NCBI GenBank assembly: GCA_947846985.1
Contig: CANTUZ010000001.1
Span: forward strand, 5,563,504-5,627,503
Direction of reading: 5' to 3'
From: Fratercula arctica
Lineage: Eukaryota; Chordata; Aves; Charadriiformes; Alcidae
DNA: 64,000 nucleotides
Position numbers and translations under genes: made by a program. Shown here in pieces: positions 1 to 12,430 of this stretch. The notes under the pieces are model-generated. The model searched no databases and had not been told where the DNA came from. It saw only the letters and a program-made list of their open reading frames with translations. The stretch's first letter is position 1. Every line of letters begins with the position of its first letter.

Positions 1-3000
1 CTGAGACAAAATCCTTTCCGTGGCGAAATCATCTCTCCTGCCACGTACATTTACCCTTGAACAACCCCATTTACTTCTGCAACCAAAACCACATTCACCA
101 GCTGCTCTACAAGTTGTCAGAAGATTTCCAATTCATGGAAGAAGCCCAAGAATTTCTGTTTCAATTGAGTAGGAGTCATGTCTATCTCTACAAAAGATAA
201 TGGAAAATCATATGTGTCTGATTACTAAAAAGGCTAGATAAATTTTACTTGATAACTGCCTTGTCCCTCCAACTTCTGACTTCATAGAGACTGGCTCTTT
301 GCATTCAGGCATCAGCCTGTGATCACCACAGTTAACTGAAGAGCAAAAAGTAAAGGAGCATCTGGCGTCTTTCAGTTATTCGGTGATGGTATGCTGATAA
401 CATCTGTTAGCAGAGCTACAATGTTTTGGCTTGTATGTGCTCTGTTTGAATTCAGACCTTACCTACAAGCACAACTTTGGAGAGAAAGTAGGGAATTCAC
501 CTCATCCAACTTTAGGACTAAAATTCAGTAGCAGAGTAGAACACTTGACTGTAAGTTTTTACTGATGTACTGGGTGTTTAAGGTCACTGTAGTCAGTGAA
601 GACATAGTGTTGAATTAGGTTGCTCAAGCTTTCTTGTGCCACTTCACATGTCCTAGGGCATCCAAAGTGTTCACAGAGGATGGGTGGACACGACCTTGTG
701 GAAAAGTTGTGTCTGCTGGAATAGCTGGAAGACCAATGAGAGTCCCAAGGATATAGCATATCACAGACAGTGTGAGATCTGTACATGGGCAGCTGAATGA
801 CGCCTCTAATATACACATAGATACCTACAAGCAGCAATCCAAGTATATTTGTTTTAAGCTGGAGCTGAGTCACATCCTAGATGTCTTCAAGGGAAATGTC
901 TATGTATGAAATAGAGCACGCACTGAGATTTGTCTAGGTCCTAACTTCAAAACACAGAGACAACGTGCCAGTAGACTTCACCAAGGTGAAGTTCCAGGCT
1001 GAAAACTAGGTCATACTCAAAGTATAGACACATTCTATTTCATACGTGATATTGAATTTATCTCACAATGTTTTCTAAGTTTGGTAAACTTGTGACTATT
1101 TTTGTATTTTTATGTGCTGTCAGAAGCAAGAGGGGTGAAAGCTATTTCCTGCACACAGAGCCAGAAAAAGGCCTGTGCACTACTATCTCATCCCACTGAA
1201 AACTTTGAATCAGGGATTTCAAATGTGACTTAATATTGTTTGTGACTTAATGTTTTTTCTAGCTCTTGTATGGAGTTAAGCACTCAAATTGGAAGGAAGA
1301 AAGCTCCATCAGTGAAGAGCTGCTTCTTCAGCACGAAGATTCTTGGCAGTTCCTAGACAATAAGAACTGACTTAAAATCCTTATAATGGACGTCTTGTTT
1401 GTTCACTGCTCCCATAAAAATATGCCTCCTTTAAAGTAGTCCATAGCCATTCTCTTTCACACAGTCATATTCCATTTCACTAAGATCAATAACAAAATTT
1501 CTGCAGCTTTTAAAAGTGGAATTAGCACGACCTAAAGATATCTTCTCTCATTTCTGTCTGGTCCAGCAACAGAAATCTATTACGAAACTTTTTTCAAAAC
1601 ATTTTTCATTCTGGTTTAAATACTTTAGCCATGATATCACAGCTTTTAAAACAGAACAGGCTCAGCATTACTCCCTCCTCACACATAAAAGCTCTAGTAT
1701 AATCATCATTGCACTTGAGTCATTTCTTGGTACCTATTATTTAAACATTCTGTTCTTTGGCCACTCTATTCTTCATGCAATCAGGAAACCTTTTGCTAGC
1801 ACAATATCCATGGTTTTATATAACCAAGCCCCATTCAGACAAGCCAACATATTAGACCTCTTTTACTGCAGCTGCAGTAAACTGGATACAGAATGTAAAA
1901 CACTGGCCAAAACATTGAGAAAAAGAAAGGCTATTTTGAGTGTCCAACTTGACACACTTACAAGGATCCAAAATTGAGAGGGTGGGTGGATGCTCTATTG
2001 TGTTTGGAAAGATGGACAGACTTTAAGATATATCCCAGGCCGAATGTCAGATGAGAATTGTCAGATCCGTTTTGCATTTCGTGATAGCTATCATGCTCTG
2101 TGAACTCGAGAGCATTTGGATAATATCTGAACACTTCAAATATTCAAGTGCATTTCAATTGATAAAGCATTTTGCAAATGCACACTGGGCGCTTCGTTTA
2201 GTAAGACATGGCCTTACTAAAGCTGAGTCTAATTTCAGACATTGCACAAAATGAAGAACTCATATACAAGAAGTTGGGGCCCAGCAGTGGTGGGAGAAGG
2301 AAGGGGGTGGATCATAAACAAAGCAACCAGCAGTAATAATGTTTCTGGTTGTGCAAGAGTTAACCATCTGCTTGTTTTCTCTGAATTCTGATTTGGGGCA
2401 ATTGACCCAATTACCCACCCTAACCACAGACCTCTTGTTGTGCATGTGAAAGTGGGGACAGGAATGGATTTGGGCACAGTGGGAGACATCTAGGTTTCTG
2501 ATAGCAAAAGTTGGACTTTTTTCTGTTTTATTTATGTATTTTGTATGTGATTCTTCCTTTTCCTACATGGGTGGGGAGGACTTGTAGTGGATGAACAAAC
2601 TCCTAACATGAGCACTTGAAGGATTACATATGGTGACGCTGAGAAACGTAGTTTACAGTTTCCCTACTATCTTTGTAATATTTTCAGCAAAATCGCAGTA
2701 AAATGGCTGCTCCAGGGGCAATATTGAAGCACCAATCCTCAAATTACTGTTTTGGATCAAGGGTATGTATCAGATTCCTTGTGGTTTATGCGTTTGATTT
2801 ACTGTCTTGAGGATTGCGGTCGAGAGATTTTTTACACCTTACTGGTTCAAACAGTATTTTTTCCTAGTCACACAGTCCTAAAAAAGCTAGATGGCTGGTT
2901 TGCTCCTAAGATAAATACAGTAGCTGAATAAGCTTAGTTTTCTATTGCATCCAAAATACGTCTCATCTGCTTATGGCAGTGAATGGAGCTAATTAAAACA

Positions 3001-6000
3001 GCAATAGACCATGCATAACAAAGCTGACTAAAAGCCAGGATATTAGGCTGGAAAATGAATCAGAGAATTAGGGAAAGACATTCTTTATGACCTAGGAAGA
3101 AAAGATGATCTTCTTTTGTGCAGCGCAAGCAATGTGTGGCCACAAGTTGTGCCATATCTGACTGTTCCTACCTTGATGCAATGTTGGAAGATCTGCTGTG
3201 CAGATGAGATGAGATGCTGTACACAAAGACTCAGCTCCTGCCTCAAAAAACAGTTAAATAAAGAATGAACAAGGGGTACAAGAAGTGAGCACCACAGGCA
3301 GATTTTGCTGCCCTTTTCCCTGATCCATGTTTCTTTCCTGCTTTAGGAGCCCAGAATCGTCTCTTTGGATAGTTACCGCACTAATAGCTGTCTTTACACA
3401 TCACATGAGAAATGGAAGGTGTCAGGTCTTGAGTTTGCCTGGGCTGTCTGCCCCAGAGTTCAAAGCCCATCTGTGAAGACAACGTGAGAGGCCATCATGC
3501 TTTCTCACAGACCATCAAGCTGCTCCTGGCCGCCGCTGTTCCACCCAGCTGCTCCCCTCCGGTAGAGAGCTGACTGCTTGAGACAGAGGAATTGGGAGCT
3601 GTATTCAGGAACGACTCTGAGACAAGCTCTCAGTGACTCAACTGGACTCATCCTTTTGGTCTTTTAGTTAGAAAGCAATAAAATATGGATTCCACCAGCC
3701 TCCCTCATTCGGCTCCTCACCAAAGAAACTGTCTGTTCAAAACAGAGTTTCCAGATCTTAACTCCGTTTTTATCTCAATGCACAGCGAAAGGCATTAGTG
3801 CAGATCTCCAGCAGCTTCTAACCCACTGCAGCACTGGCATGCTGAGAGGAAGAAGAAGTGACACAACTGCTCCAACGTAGTGTGATCTACAGCTCATGCT
3901 GCACCAGGCAATGCCCGCTAACTTGTGTCTGGCTGGTACTTTGTGAAGTATGTCACATCTAGCAGAACTAGACTTCAGCCTTGTGCTTTGCTGTGGGATC
4001 TTCTGGGTTCAATGGTCTTGGGACAGTTAGTACAGAATAATGTTTTTTTTCTTCCACTGCACATAAGCAAATTCAGGCAATTTTTTTCTCCCAATTACCA
4101 CTTTTTTCCTGCTCTGTCAGAGTCTTTTCCATAACACAGCCTGTGTTTCCAGCCTATACAGCAAGCCTTGAGAGCATCTTTACTCCCATGACATGAGTCC
4201 CAAGACTCCTTTGTTTTTTGTTGGTATTGACACACAAGCTTTGTGACTTCCTGTAATGAAGAAAACATGCTAATGACTACATCTTGAGAAGATTATCTTT
4301 GGAGGTATTCATAGGCAGCTTAGTTTGGTATCACGTCAGTACCTCATGGCTGGTGTATCTTTAATTTTGGGCTTTTGTCAAAATCTAAGATGGTATCCAG
4401 TGCAATGAATAGATATACACACTAGTCTGTTGACCAAAAGTTTTCAGATTAGCTGTGAATTTCTGTTATAATGTTCCCTACTTCAAGGAATACATGTGTT
4501 TTCTTTTTGCCTGTAGGGCTGACATAGAAGTGGTGACCACAAATGTTCAAAGTTACGTTGCTTATCCTTTCTGTTCATGTGTCTGACTCATGCCAAAGCA
4601 CCTTGGAGCCCTTGGTGATAAAGTACAACCTTTCAGAAGATCAAATTTCATAAAGACAAATACCTTGAGTACCTCAGAAAACCCAGATGCATTTTGGGGA
4701 AAGCATGTGTCCCATAGAAAATGTTGAATTTAAGCAGTCTCTAAGGGCACCTGCCAAAAGTCTTACTAAACATAACATGTCAAAACCAGGAACAATACTT
4801 TTAATATTAATTTAATTCTTTTAGTGAGGTGCAGGTTTTCCTCCCTCTGCAATAGCAGGTGCACTTTTCCTTTTCAGCTTTGCCCTGCCATTCTTAGTGC
4901 AAACAAGCCTATGTATCTCCTCTTTTAACTTTCACTTTTTATATAACGACAACTCTCCACACAGCACGAAGATTAGGCTTCTTTATCTACATTTATCACG
5001 TTAACAGCCTACCTATTCCCAGGAATACACCTTTTAAAACTCTTTTCAACTCCCATCTTCAACAAAGGTAGTTTTATTGAGAACATCAGTAAGATGCACT
5101 TTCAACCCAAAATGATTTTCCTCTATGTTAGTACTATTACAGATTGCATCTTTTCGGTTTTTTATTTACACATACAGCTAAGACATATATGCCTTTAAGG
5201 AATACAAGCTTTCACTCACATTTAACTTCTTTACCCTTCTAATGTCTGTAGCTCTTCTATTAAAGTTTGCAGAATGTATCTGTCAACAGAATGGCTTCTA
5301 CAGTAACATCCATCCTAAAAGTTCAAGTATCCCATTTAATTTCTGGTAGTTGGCTCAACTTTTGTCACAATTCTATCTACCTCCTTACAGGGCACTACCT
5401 TAGCATTGTGCTATCCACAGCCAAATGCAATGATGGTACTTGAAACTTCTGAAAAGTTGCAAAATCTATTGTAGCTTATTCCATTTTCCCAATGCACCTG
5501 ACATTGTCTTAGCTTGTGCTGGTCCTCGGCATTTGCTCCATGTGCTGTTCTTGTTTGTCTCTAAATTTCCCAAGATTTTCCAGCTCTCAGCATTATGGAT
5601 TCTCATCCACGTTTATGCTACTATCGTCAATAACCCCCATATGCTTCCTTCAGAACTGAGTCACTTCTTTTTCTTGGAAAATTAACTCAGACTCTGTAGC
5701 AGTTTCTGAGTGTTTTTGTTCCAGCCAACATCTAATCTCTTATCAGAGACCAATCAAAAAACTGCAAGACAGGCTCTTCAGCTTCATCTTTAACAGATTT
5801 ATTTAAGTAAACTCACATTCCTTTTTAAATCCTTTGAAAATATTTCATGCTTACATAGACTATGATGCATCCTTTGTATTTCTGAGGCACATTTTCATAG
5901 TTAATAGTTGAGTAAGAAGAATGACAGAAAACTCAATTTGGAAAAACAAACCCTTTTGAATTGCTTTTACTGTAGCCAGTGATTGCTTGCAGACAATGTT

Positions 6001-6180
6001 TGCAGACTAAAAATTTCACGTATTTTTATAAGTTTCCATATTTCTAGACAGTTTCAGTTCAGATTTGTGCAATTATAAAAGACTTTGAAGTTAGGTCAGT
6101 TTGCTCAGATCTTACTGAGCCTTAAATATCTCAAAGGTTGCAGATTCCACAACAGCTCTAGGACCTTTTCCAATGTTTAA
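1..6180. other. Unique AT-rich non-coding DNA, no gene seen
   Basis: No coding gene, RNA gene or recognisable transposon can be supported here. The longest open frame is 153 codons (1516-1977, plus); it is rich in F, I, L, S and K, has no recognisable domain and could arise by chance in AT-rich DNA of this length. A short GC-rich patch at about 3511-3561 sits between a splice-acceptor-like TTTCTCACAG and a donor-like GGTAGAG and is listed as a weak exon candidate among the findings. The rest is A/T-rich sequence with short homopolymer runs. Confidence 0.7.
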
Positions 6181-7177
6181 AATCATAGAATCATTTAGGT
6201 TGGAAAAGACCCTTGGAATCATCGAGTCCAACCATCAACCCCACTCTACAAAGTTCTCCCCTACACCATATCCCCTAACACCACATCTAAATGACTCTTA
6301 AACACATTCAGGGATGGTGACTCCACCACCTCCCTGGGCAGCCTATTCCAGTGTCTGACCATTTTTTCTGTTTTTTCCTTATATCTAATCATAATTTCTC
6401 ATGTTGCAACTTGCTTCCATAGGCTTCAATCCTATTACTATACATGTCTGAGAGAGTCTCTGTCTCCTCTACACCTTCCTAATAAGTACTTCTAGATGTC
6501 CCTTTTGCCTCTTTTTAAGGCTGAACAAACTCAGTTGTCTCAAGATCTTCTTGTATTTCATGTCCTCTAGCCCTCTAAACATCTATGTGGCCTTCACTGG
6601 AATCACTTCAGCATGTCTATGTCTTTCTTGTACTGCAGACCCCAAACTGGACACACAACTCCAAAAGCAGTCCTGTGAGTGTTGAATAGAGGGAACCTCC
6701 CTCAGCCTGCTGACGATATTATTGTTAATACAGCTCAATATGCTATAGGTTTTCTTCACTACAAGATCACACCATTGACTCACGCTCCATGGGTTGTCCA
6801 CCAGTATCCCCAAGTCTTTTTCTGCAAAATTGCTTTCTATCCAGTGAGAACGCAGTGTGTCCTGGTCCCCTCTGAAATTCAGGGCAATCTCCCATGGGAT
6901 CCTGTTAACTAGTTCCTCAACAAGCTCAAATCTATTGTCCTGAGGTCCAGAGCTGTAATTCTACCATTGGCATTTGTCTTGGTCACTTATCTGAACATGA
7001 TCTTTTCGGCAAAAGTTGATATCAGCTTTCATATCCTGCATGAATTATTTATTTTTGGTGAAAAGCATGGCCAGTAGAGTGTAGCCCCTAGCCAGATCAC
7101 TGCTCTTCCATGTCAAAAAGTTGTCCTTGATGCTCTCTGGAAACCTCTTGCATTGCAAATGGCCTCAGGTTATCCTT

Positions 7178-7480
7178 CTAGGCAATGTCAGGATGGCTGG
7201 TTAGGACTAGTGGTGCTTCTTCCATCTTTCTAAATAAAGCCTTATGTGCTCCCTCTTCTTCATCATGTGATCTGAAGCAGGTCCAGGTAATATCCTCCAT
7301 ATTACTCTTGTTGGTCTCTCCTCTGATCATTACACATAAACTCCTAATTATCTTGTTATAAATTTTAGGGCAAAATCCCCATGCATTCAAGCTGCTTTTC
7401 ATGTTGAGGGGGGATGTGACACCTTTTTCTTGCCTTTCCTTTAGAAAGGCATTACTCACCCATTTCAGTTGTCCAGCCAT
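7178..7480 (-). pseudogene. CR1 ORF2 endonuclease remnant
   Basis: This 100-codon frame matches the middle of the CR1 ORF2 endonuclease: FLKERQEKGVTSPLNMK corresponds to the FRRDRQGRRGGGVALYVK region, SLCVMIRGETN to SLWVRIKG, and LVLTSHPDIA to LVLMGDFNHPDI. The GDFN motif, which holds catalytic aspartate and asparagine residues in this nuclease family, has been deleted down to TS, so the domain is dead. Degenerate downstream sequence continues to about 6850, where ITALDLRTIDLSLLRN still resembles the CR1 linker that follows the nuclease (TLDFRRADFGLFRD). Confidence 0.8.
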
Positions 7481-7693
7481 AAGACCTGTCCCCCCGTGTT
7501 TGTGAGATCATAGCCCTGCAGCCTGCAGCCTAGTAACTCCTGTTATTTCCCATGCTGCATGTGTTCATGTACAGACATTTAAGATAGATCCATCATGTGT
7601 CTATTTCAAGTGAAATGCGAGACCCATGACCCCTGCCATCATGCTGTCCCTTTGAGCTTCCCTATACCTCTACTTGTCATCAGTCTGTGGTCA

Positions 7694-7891
7694 TCATCCC
7701 TGATAGATCTCTCTTGAAACCCTCCTCACTGGGTCAGCAAGCTGACTTGCAAAGATGGTTTTGGTTGACTTTGTCAGATCTCTCCCCAGAAGTCCTTTAT
7801 CCTCTGGGAGGATCCCACAATAATTAGAGCTAAGGTCATGCCTGAAACAACATCTGTGCAACCAGGTATTGTTCTGAAAGATAACATCCAC
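7694..7891 (-). pseudogene. CR1 ORF1 remnant, end of the esterase-like domain
   Basis: This 65-codon open piece is what remains of the C-terminal part of CR1 ORF1. WLHRCCFRHDL, KGLLGRDLTKS and FASQLADPVRR follow, in order, the conserved CR1 pattern in which the last helix of the SGNH-type esterase precedes the start of ORF2. The expected GRDGVHLT block reads GRDLTKS, so the stretch that normally carries the C-terminal histidine has been shortened and lost. That loss alone would abolish esterase activity. It lies inside the 6181-8640 CR1 relic, just upstream (minus strand) of the endonuclease remnant. Confidence 0.75.
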
Positions 7892-8928
7892 TCCTACCTG
7901 AGTCTTTCCTCTTGACTGATGTGACTAAAAAGAACAGCCCTGGGCCCCTCCTAGAGGCTTGTAGCTACTCTTTATATATGCAAGGTCATTTGATGCTTAG
8001 AAGTATAAGCTCAAAAGGGTGAGCAGCAATGGGTAATCAGTATGGATAGATTTCAGCAAGCCTCAACAGGTGATGAACCTCCTGAGACAAGAAGTCTGGT
8101 TGGCAGATGAGCATTTCTGTCTTCTGCAGATGTCTATAGCCATGACCATCCACTCTTTCCTCTGAATGCCAACATGTGGATCAGTGTCTGCTGGCCCAGA
8201 CGCCTCCCCTGAGGAAATTTGATCCTCTTCACTTGTTACAAGCATATCTGTAAGTGCACATCTGACATCTGCAGGCAAAGAGAAAGACTTCTTTCCATTA
8301 CTAAAAGCCACAAACTTCCATCCCTCAATCTGGCAGTATCAATCCTCCTCTTATTTAGACATAGCCTCTAACTATCCCTCTTTCCAAGCAATATGGGATT
8401 TGGATTCTGCTTCTCCAAGGACTTTGCAAACAATCTGTTATTCTTTTTTTTTGTCCTTCTTGATACTGCAGAGCCTGCTCTGCTTACCTCCCCCAACAGC
8501 CCTTTTACCTGGCATCTCAGTGTCTCAACCAGAGCCCATCTCCCACCTACAAGACTGAGACCCTACAAGGTGCTGGGGCAGTTGGACCATTCCCTGTGAC
8601 ATGTCATCACCGCGGGCAGTTCAGCACACACCTCTCGGGGCTCTTCCATGACTTTGTCAACATAAACTACCAGCTCATTTCTATACCTAAATCTACATGT
8701 ATTTGGCAGTTTAAGAGTTTGTGGTACAAGGAGACACCTCCTCAGCAGCTGTATTAGCTTCTCTTGTAGAAAGGAGTCTGGTTTAATTTTTCCTACTTAG
8801 TGATATCCAGGAAACCGCAACATCTCTACTGGGATATGGACATTTTTCACATTTTATAACTTGTTAGCAATAGTCCAGAAGCAAGTGATGTCATCTGTCT
8901 GGGTGTAACTCTCAGAAACATCAAAATA

Positions 8929-9125
8929 GAATCATAGAATCATAGAATCAATGTGTTGGGTTGGAAGGGACATTTAAAGGTCATCTAGTCCAACTCCCCT
9001 GCAGTAAGCAGGGACATCTTGAACCAGATTGGGTTGCTCAGAGCTTCAATAGTGCAGAATACATCAGATCACCTCTTGCAATTACTTGGTAACAGTGTGC
9101 CACACTCTGTTCTAATCATAAAACC
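8929..9125 (-). mobile_element. CR1 LINE 3' end fragment
   Basis: The plus strand begins with three copies of the TAGAATCA octamer followed by TTGGGTTGGAAGGGACATTT, the reverse complement of the CR1 3' terminus. The homology then passes through the TCTAGTCCAACTCCCCTGC block and a TTGCTCAGAGCTTC block before fading near 9125. It is a severely 5'-truncated copy about 200 bp long with no coding content, lying 290 bp from the larger CR1 relic in the same orientation. Confidence 0.9.
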
Positions 9126-12100
9126 AAGTGATAGTTACAAGCCACTAAACATAAAATGGCCTGGGCTTCAACCAGGATAGGTTCCCCTACCCCCACTGTG
9201 TCTTGGGAGAGCATTTAAGATCTTCTCTTTTGCTTTTCCTTTGATGACTAAAATTTCACTCAACAATAGGAGTAGATGAAAATTCCCACAGCCCACAATG
9301 GTCCATATTTGCAAGGCTTTAAGCACAATGCAGAGCATACATGATGAATTGCCTGATACCGACAGTGTTAGATAGTATCTTATACTTTGGATTATGAGCT
9401 GATGAGCTATGACTCATCAGTTTATCTCACTGATTATAATTTCACTACTACCTTCTGCTTCCCCAGCTGTTGTATTCACTGGTAGCTGCTCATCTTAGAC
9501 TGTAAGCTCTTTGGGGCATGAAGTACCTTTCAGGTACTGCTCTATAATGTGGAACCAATCTGTGTTGCAAGTTACCCTCTCTGTTAATGTAGCAGGAGAT
9601 AAGTGATCATATCAGCACCTATCATTGCGTGTTAGTTGTCCTCAAAATCTAAATTTACTTTTACTAATTACCAAAGAACTTTTCTCCTGAAAGCATGTTT
9701 TAAAATCACCTTGGATCTTGCAGAGAGCAAGGCCCCGATCTTACGAAGTGCCTCAGAAGCTCCAGGCCACAAGCGTAACAGGTTGAAGTGGAATGGCCTA
9801 AGAGCCCAACACAGCTCCCAAAAAGTTTAAAGAAGGGAGGAGCCCAAGGAATTCAGAGAATCCCAAACCAGTTCTTTCTAATGAGGTGCAACACTGCATA
9901 ATGCACAAAATCTCAAGTGCATTCACATGTAGACCACTTTCAAAAGTGAAGATTTCAAAACATGACAAGATTTTCTATGATATATCTTTGAGTGCACTTT
10001 TCTAAATACTCAGCTTGCATTTCCATTTTCCTTTCATTCTTGGACTATGAAATTCTTTCCCTTCCTCTTCCTTTCCCTTACACACACAAACTTCTTTAAA
10101 ATTTTCTGGGTGTTATTTTGGACCCCTACTTCGGAAACTTTACATGTCATTTTTCTAAAATTTTCTTTTTCTCTTTCTGGTTTGGAGTACTTTGCTACTC
10201 TCATCTCTTGTAAGAACCCGTAATGCACAATAACTTTCTATGCCTCAAGGCTTTTAAGACTTCTATTTAAATAACTTTCTGGTGATGGACTTGGTTACTG
10301 GAAGTTCTGGAATTAAAAAGATGCACTTTACTGTCAGAGCAGCAAGGTTGGGTACGACTAACTGAAGCTCTTAGTGCTCTAAAACTGGTCTCACTAATTG
10401 ATGCTCTAATATACCATCAGATTTTCCAGAGCGTGTTTCCATTCAAATTTCAGACACAGTCAAAGTTCATTTTAGTTTCATCAAGTTGAAGTATGCCCTA
10501 CTAGGATCAAATTCGGCACGCGAGGAAATTGCTTACTGAAGTTCTCATCAGTCCATGTTGCTCATATCTACAGGGTCATCAGTAATATAAATAAACATTA
10601 TATGGAATATGCTCAATGGCTGCAAACATTTGTATTCCAGTGAAATTATACTGTTTATGAAAATTTTCACAGTTACATTAGAGAGATTTAATCTAGAAAA
10701 GGGATATACACTAAATGTAAGCCATACACTAAATGTAAATCAACAGCTAACTGATGGGATTAAACTTGTTTATTCCATGATTGCAGATTATAGGTTGTTC
10801 ATATATTTAATGTCTAACATTGGCTATGAAAACAGCTGACACTAGCCATTGATGCAGAAAAAAAATATAAATACTGGGTGGAATAGATTAATGATCTGAT
10901 CCAATGTATTTAACCTTACATCCTTATATCTTCTGACATAAATTGTGGCACTCTTCTGAGTCGTGTTAGAAGGGATGGGGTTGCCTAGTCTTATAATGGT
11001 AAATTTATAGTGATATATTTTATAATGGACAAAATCTCGTTGCTATCTAACATTTTACAGAACATTATGAAAGAGTAAAAGTATTGCAGGAATTACTGGG
11101 TGCTTTTTTTTTTTTTTTTTTGGTTAGAAGTGTAACACTGGTTTGGAATGACAATCTGCCTTCTTAAATTCCATCTGGAGTTTCCCCTGAATAAATATTC
11201 CTTTCTTCTCAAATTTGTGAACTAAATTATTCAATGATATTGCTTTGTGATGTTAAACAGCTGTTGTGTTTCACCCCTAAAAGCTCACTTCATTGATGGG
11301 TGAAGCAATTCTTTCGTTTAAGTTTTATTTAAAAAATGTCTTAGGTACCTTGAATTAAATGTATTATATGCATACAAGAAAATACTATATATTTTATCAC
11401 TGTAATGAAAGTAAGGTCTTTGTAGATGACAGATATTATTAATCCCATAGATGCCACTGAAAAGGTTTTTAATATAACAGTGTTCCGGAAAAGATTAAAC
11501 CCAAAATGACTATACTAGAATCCCAGAGATATAAATAAAGTTGTTTTTCTGGGAAAGCACCTGCTTTTATATATTGATGAGAATTTTCACAGGGGCATAT
11601 TTTGCCCTCAGACACTCATGCATAAATCAAATTGATTTCAATAGAAACTGTGAGTGCATATTTGCTTGCTTTTACGGGAGCACCGGTATTGCAGAAGCTT
11701 CTTTAGATTCCACAACTAGATTTGCCTTTAACCTTAAAATCCCCATTTTACACTTGAATTGGCAATTTTAGCTTCCACATCTGACAAAGTTATCCAGAGG
11801 GAAATAAAATCCCCCGTGAAGAGCTGGAGCCTGGCAGAGTGTCCTAGAAAGAGTATCAGCTTGCACTGTTCCTACACCCTTCCCCAGGCATCTGCTCCAG
11901 GCCACTTTCAGAGCCAGGATACTGGGATAAAGGGACCTTCGTTCTAACCTGATACAGCCATTCTTATTCCAGCATGCGATGAAGGTTTTTTTGAATGAGT
12001 ATATTCTTTTAAACTTTTATGGAAAAAAACATATCACTCTCCTTCCTTTTGTAAACTTTGGATTGTCACTCTTAATTTCTTGTTTTCTGGACTGCAAGCC

Positions 12101-12370
12101 ACCACAATCTATAGGTACCTCTTTTCACAAGCAAAATGCAGATCTTTATACCATTGCCAGATCTTACCCACTGTGGTTTTTCTGCTGTGCTTTCCCTAAC
12201 CTGCCTCAATCTGACCTCTCACCTACTGAAGTATCATTTTAGACAATAAAGACAGTTTAAAGACTATAATCACCTCTTTATTGTGTGCATCTAGATGTTT
12301 TGCTCTAAAAACTGTCCTTACAAGACCATTTTTCTCTATCAGTCACTGGAGAGCCACGTCTCAGCTCACT
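9126..12370. other. Non-coding DNA with an L2-like tail and simple repeats
   Basis: No gene is supported. The interval contains an L2-like 3' tail candidate (9498-9580), a T18 tract (11104-11121) and an imperfect 18-bp tandem duplication of a unit containing ATACACTAAATGTAA at about 10703-10740. Open frames are shorter than 90 codons and have no recognisable domains. Confidence 0.65.
9498..9580 (+). mobile_element. L2/CR1-L3-like 3' tail, candidate
   Basis: The string AGACTGTAAGCTCTTTGGGG followed by CATGAAGTACCTTTC is typical of the 3' tails of old amniote L2/L3-type LINEs (pattern GACTGTAAGCTCTTTGGGGCAGGGA). Only this short stretch is recognisable, so the family is uncertain. Confidence 0.5.
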
Positions 12371-12430
12371 CTGTGGTTGGACTTGATTGTCTTAAAGGTC
12401 TTTTCCAACCTAAATGATTCTATGATTCTG
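12371..12430 (+). mobile_element. CR1 LINE 3' tip
   Basis: About 60 bp match the plus-sense end of CR1: GTGGTTGGACTTGATTGTC, then CTTAAAGGTCTTTTCCAACC, then the terminal repeats ATGATTCTATGATTCTG. It is a very short 5'-truncated insertion with no coding content. Confidence 0.9.

Larger units (their letters stand above)
6181..8640 (-). mobile_element. CR1 LINE relic with ORF1, ORF2 endonuclease and 3' end; reverse transcriptase missing
   Basis: CR1 is an avian non-LTR retrotransposon whose ORF1 carries an esterase-like domain and whose ORF2 carries an apurinic-type endonuclease followed by reverse transcriptase. The 3' end is at 6181, where TAGAATCATTTAGGTTGGAA starts on the plus strand; the 3' UTR and end of ORF2 run to about 6840. 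Beyond that, the minus strand reads as endonuclease: the frame at 7178-7480 contains SLCVMIRGETN and ends LVLTSHPDIA, matching the CR1 pattern SLWVRIKG...LVLMGDFNHPDI. The start of ORF2 lies near 7490-7590 (LKCLYMNTCSMGN). The frame at 7694-7891 has KGLLGRDLTKS and FASQLADPVRR, typical of the end of the ORF1 esterase. The frame at 8063-8311 resembles the N-terminal half of ORF1. The whole reverse transcriptase is absent between about 6840 and 6860. All frames carry stops or frameshifts, so it is inactive. The outer boundary near 8640 is approximate. Two adjacent CR1 insertions are an alternative. Confidence 0.85.
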
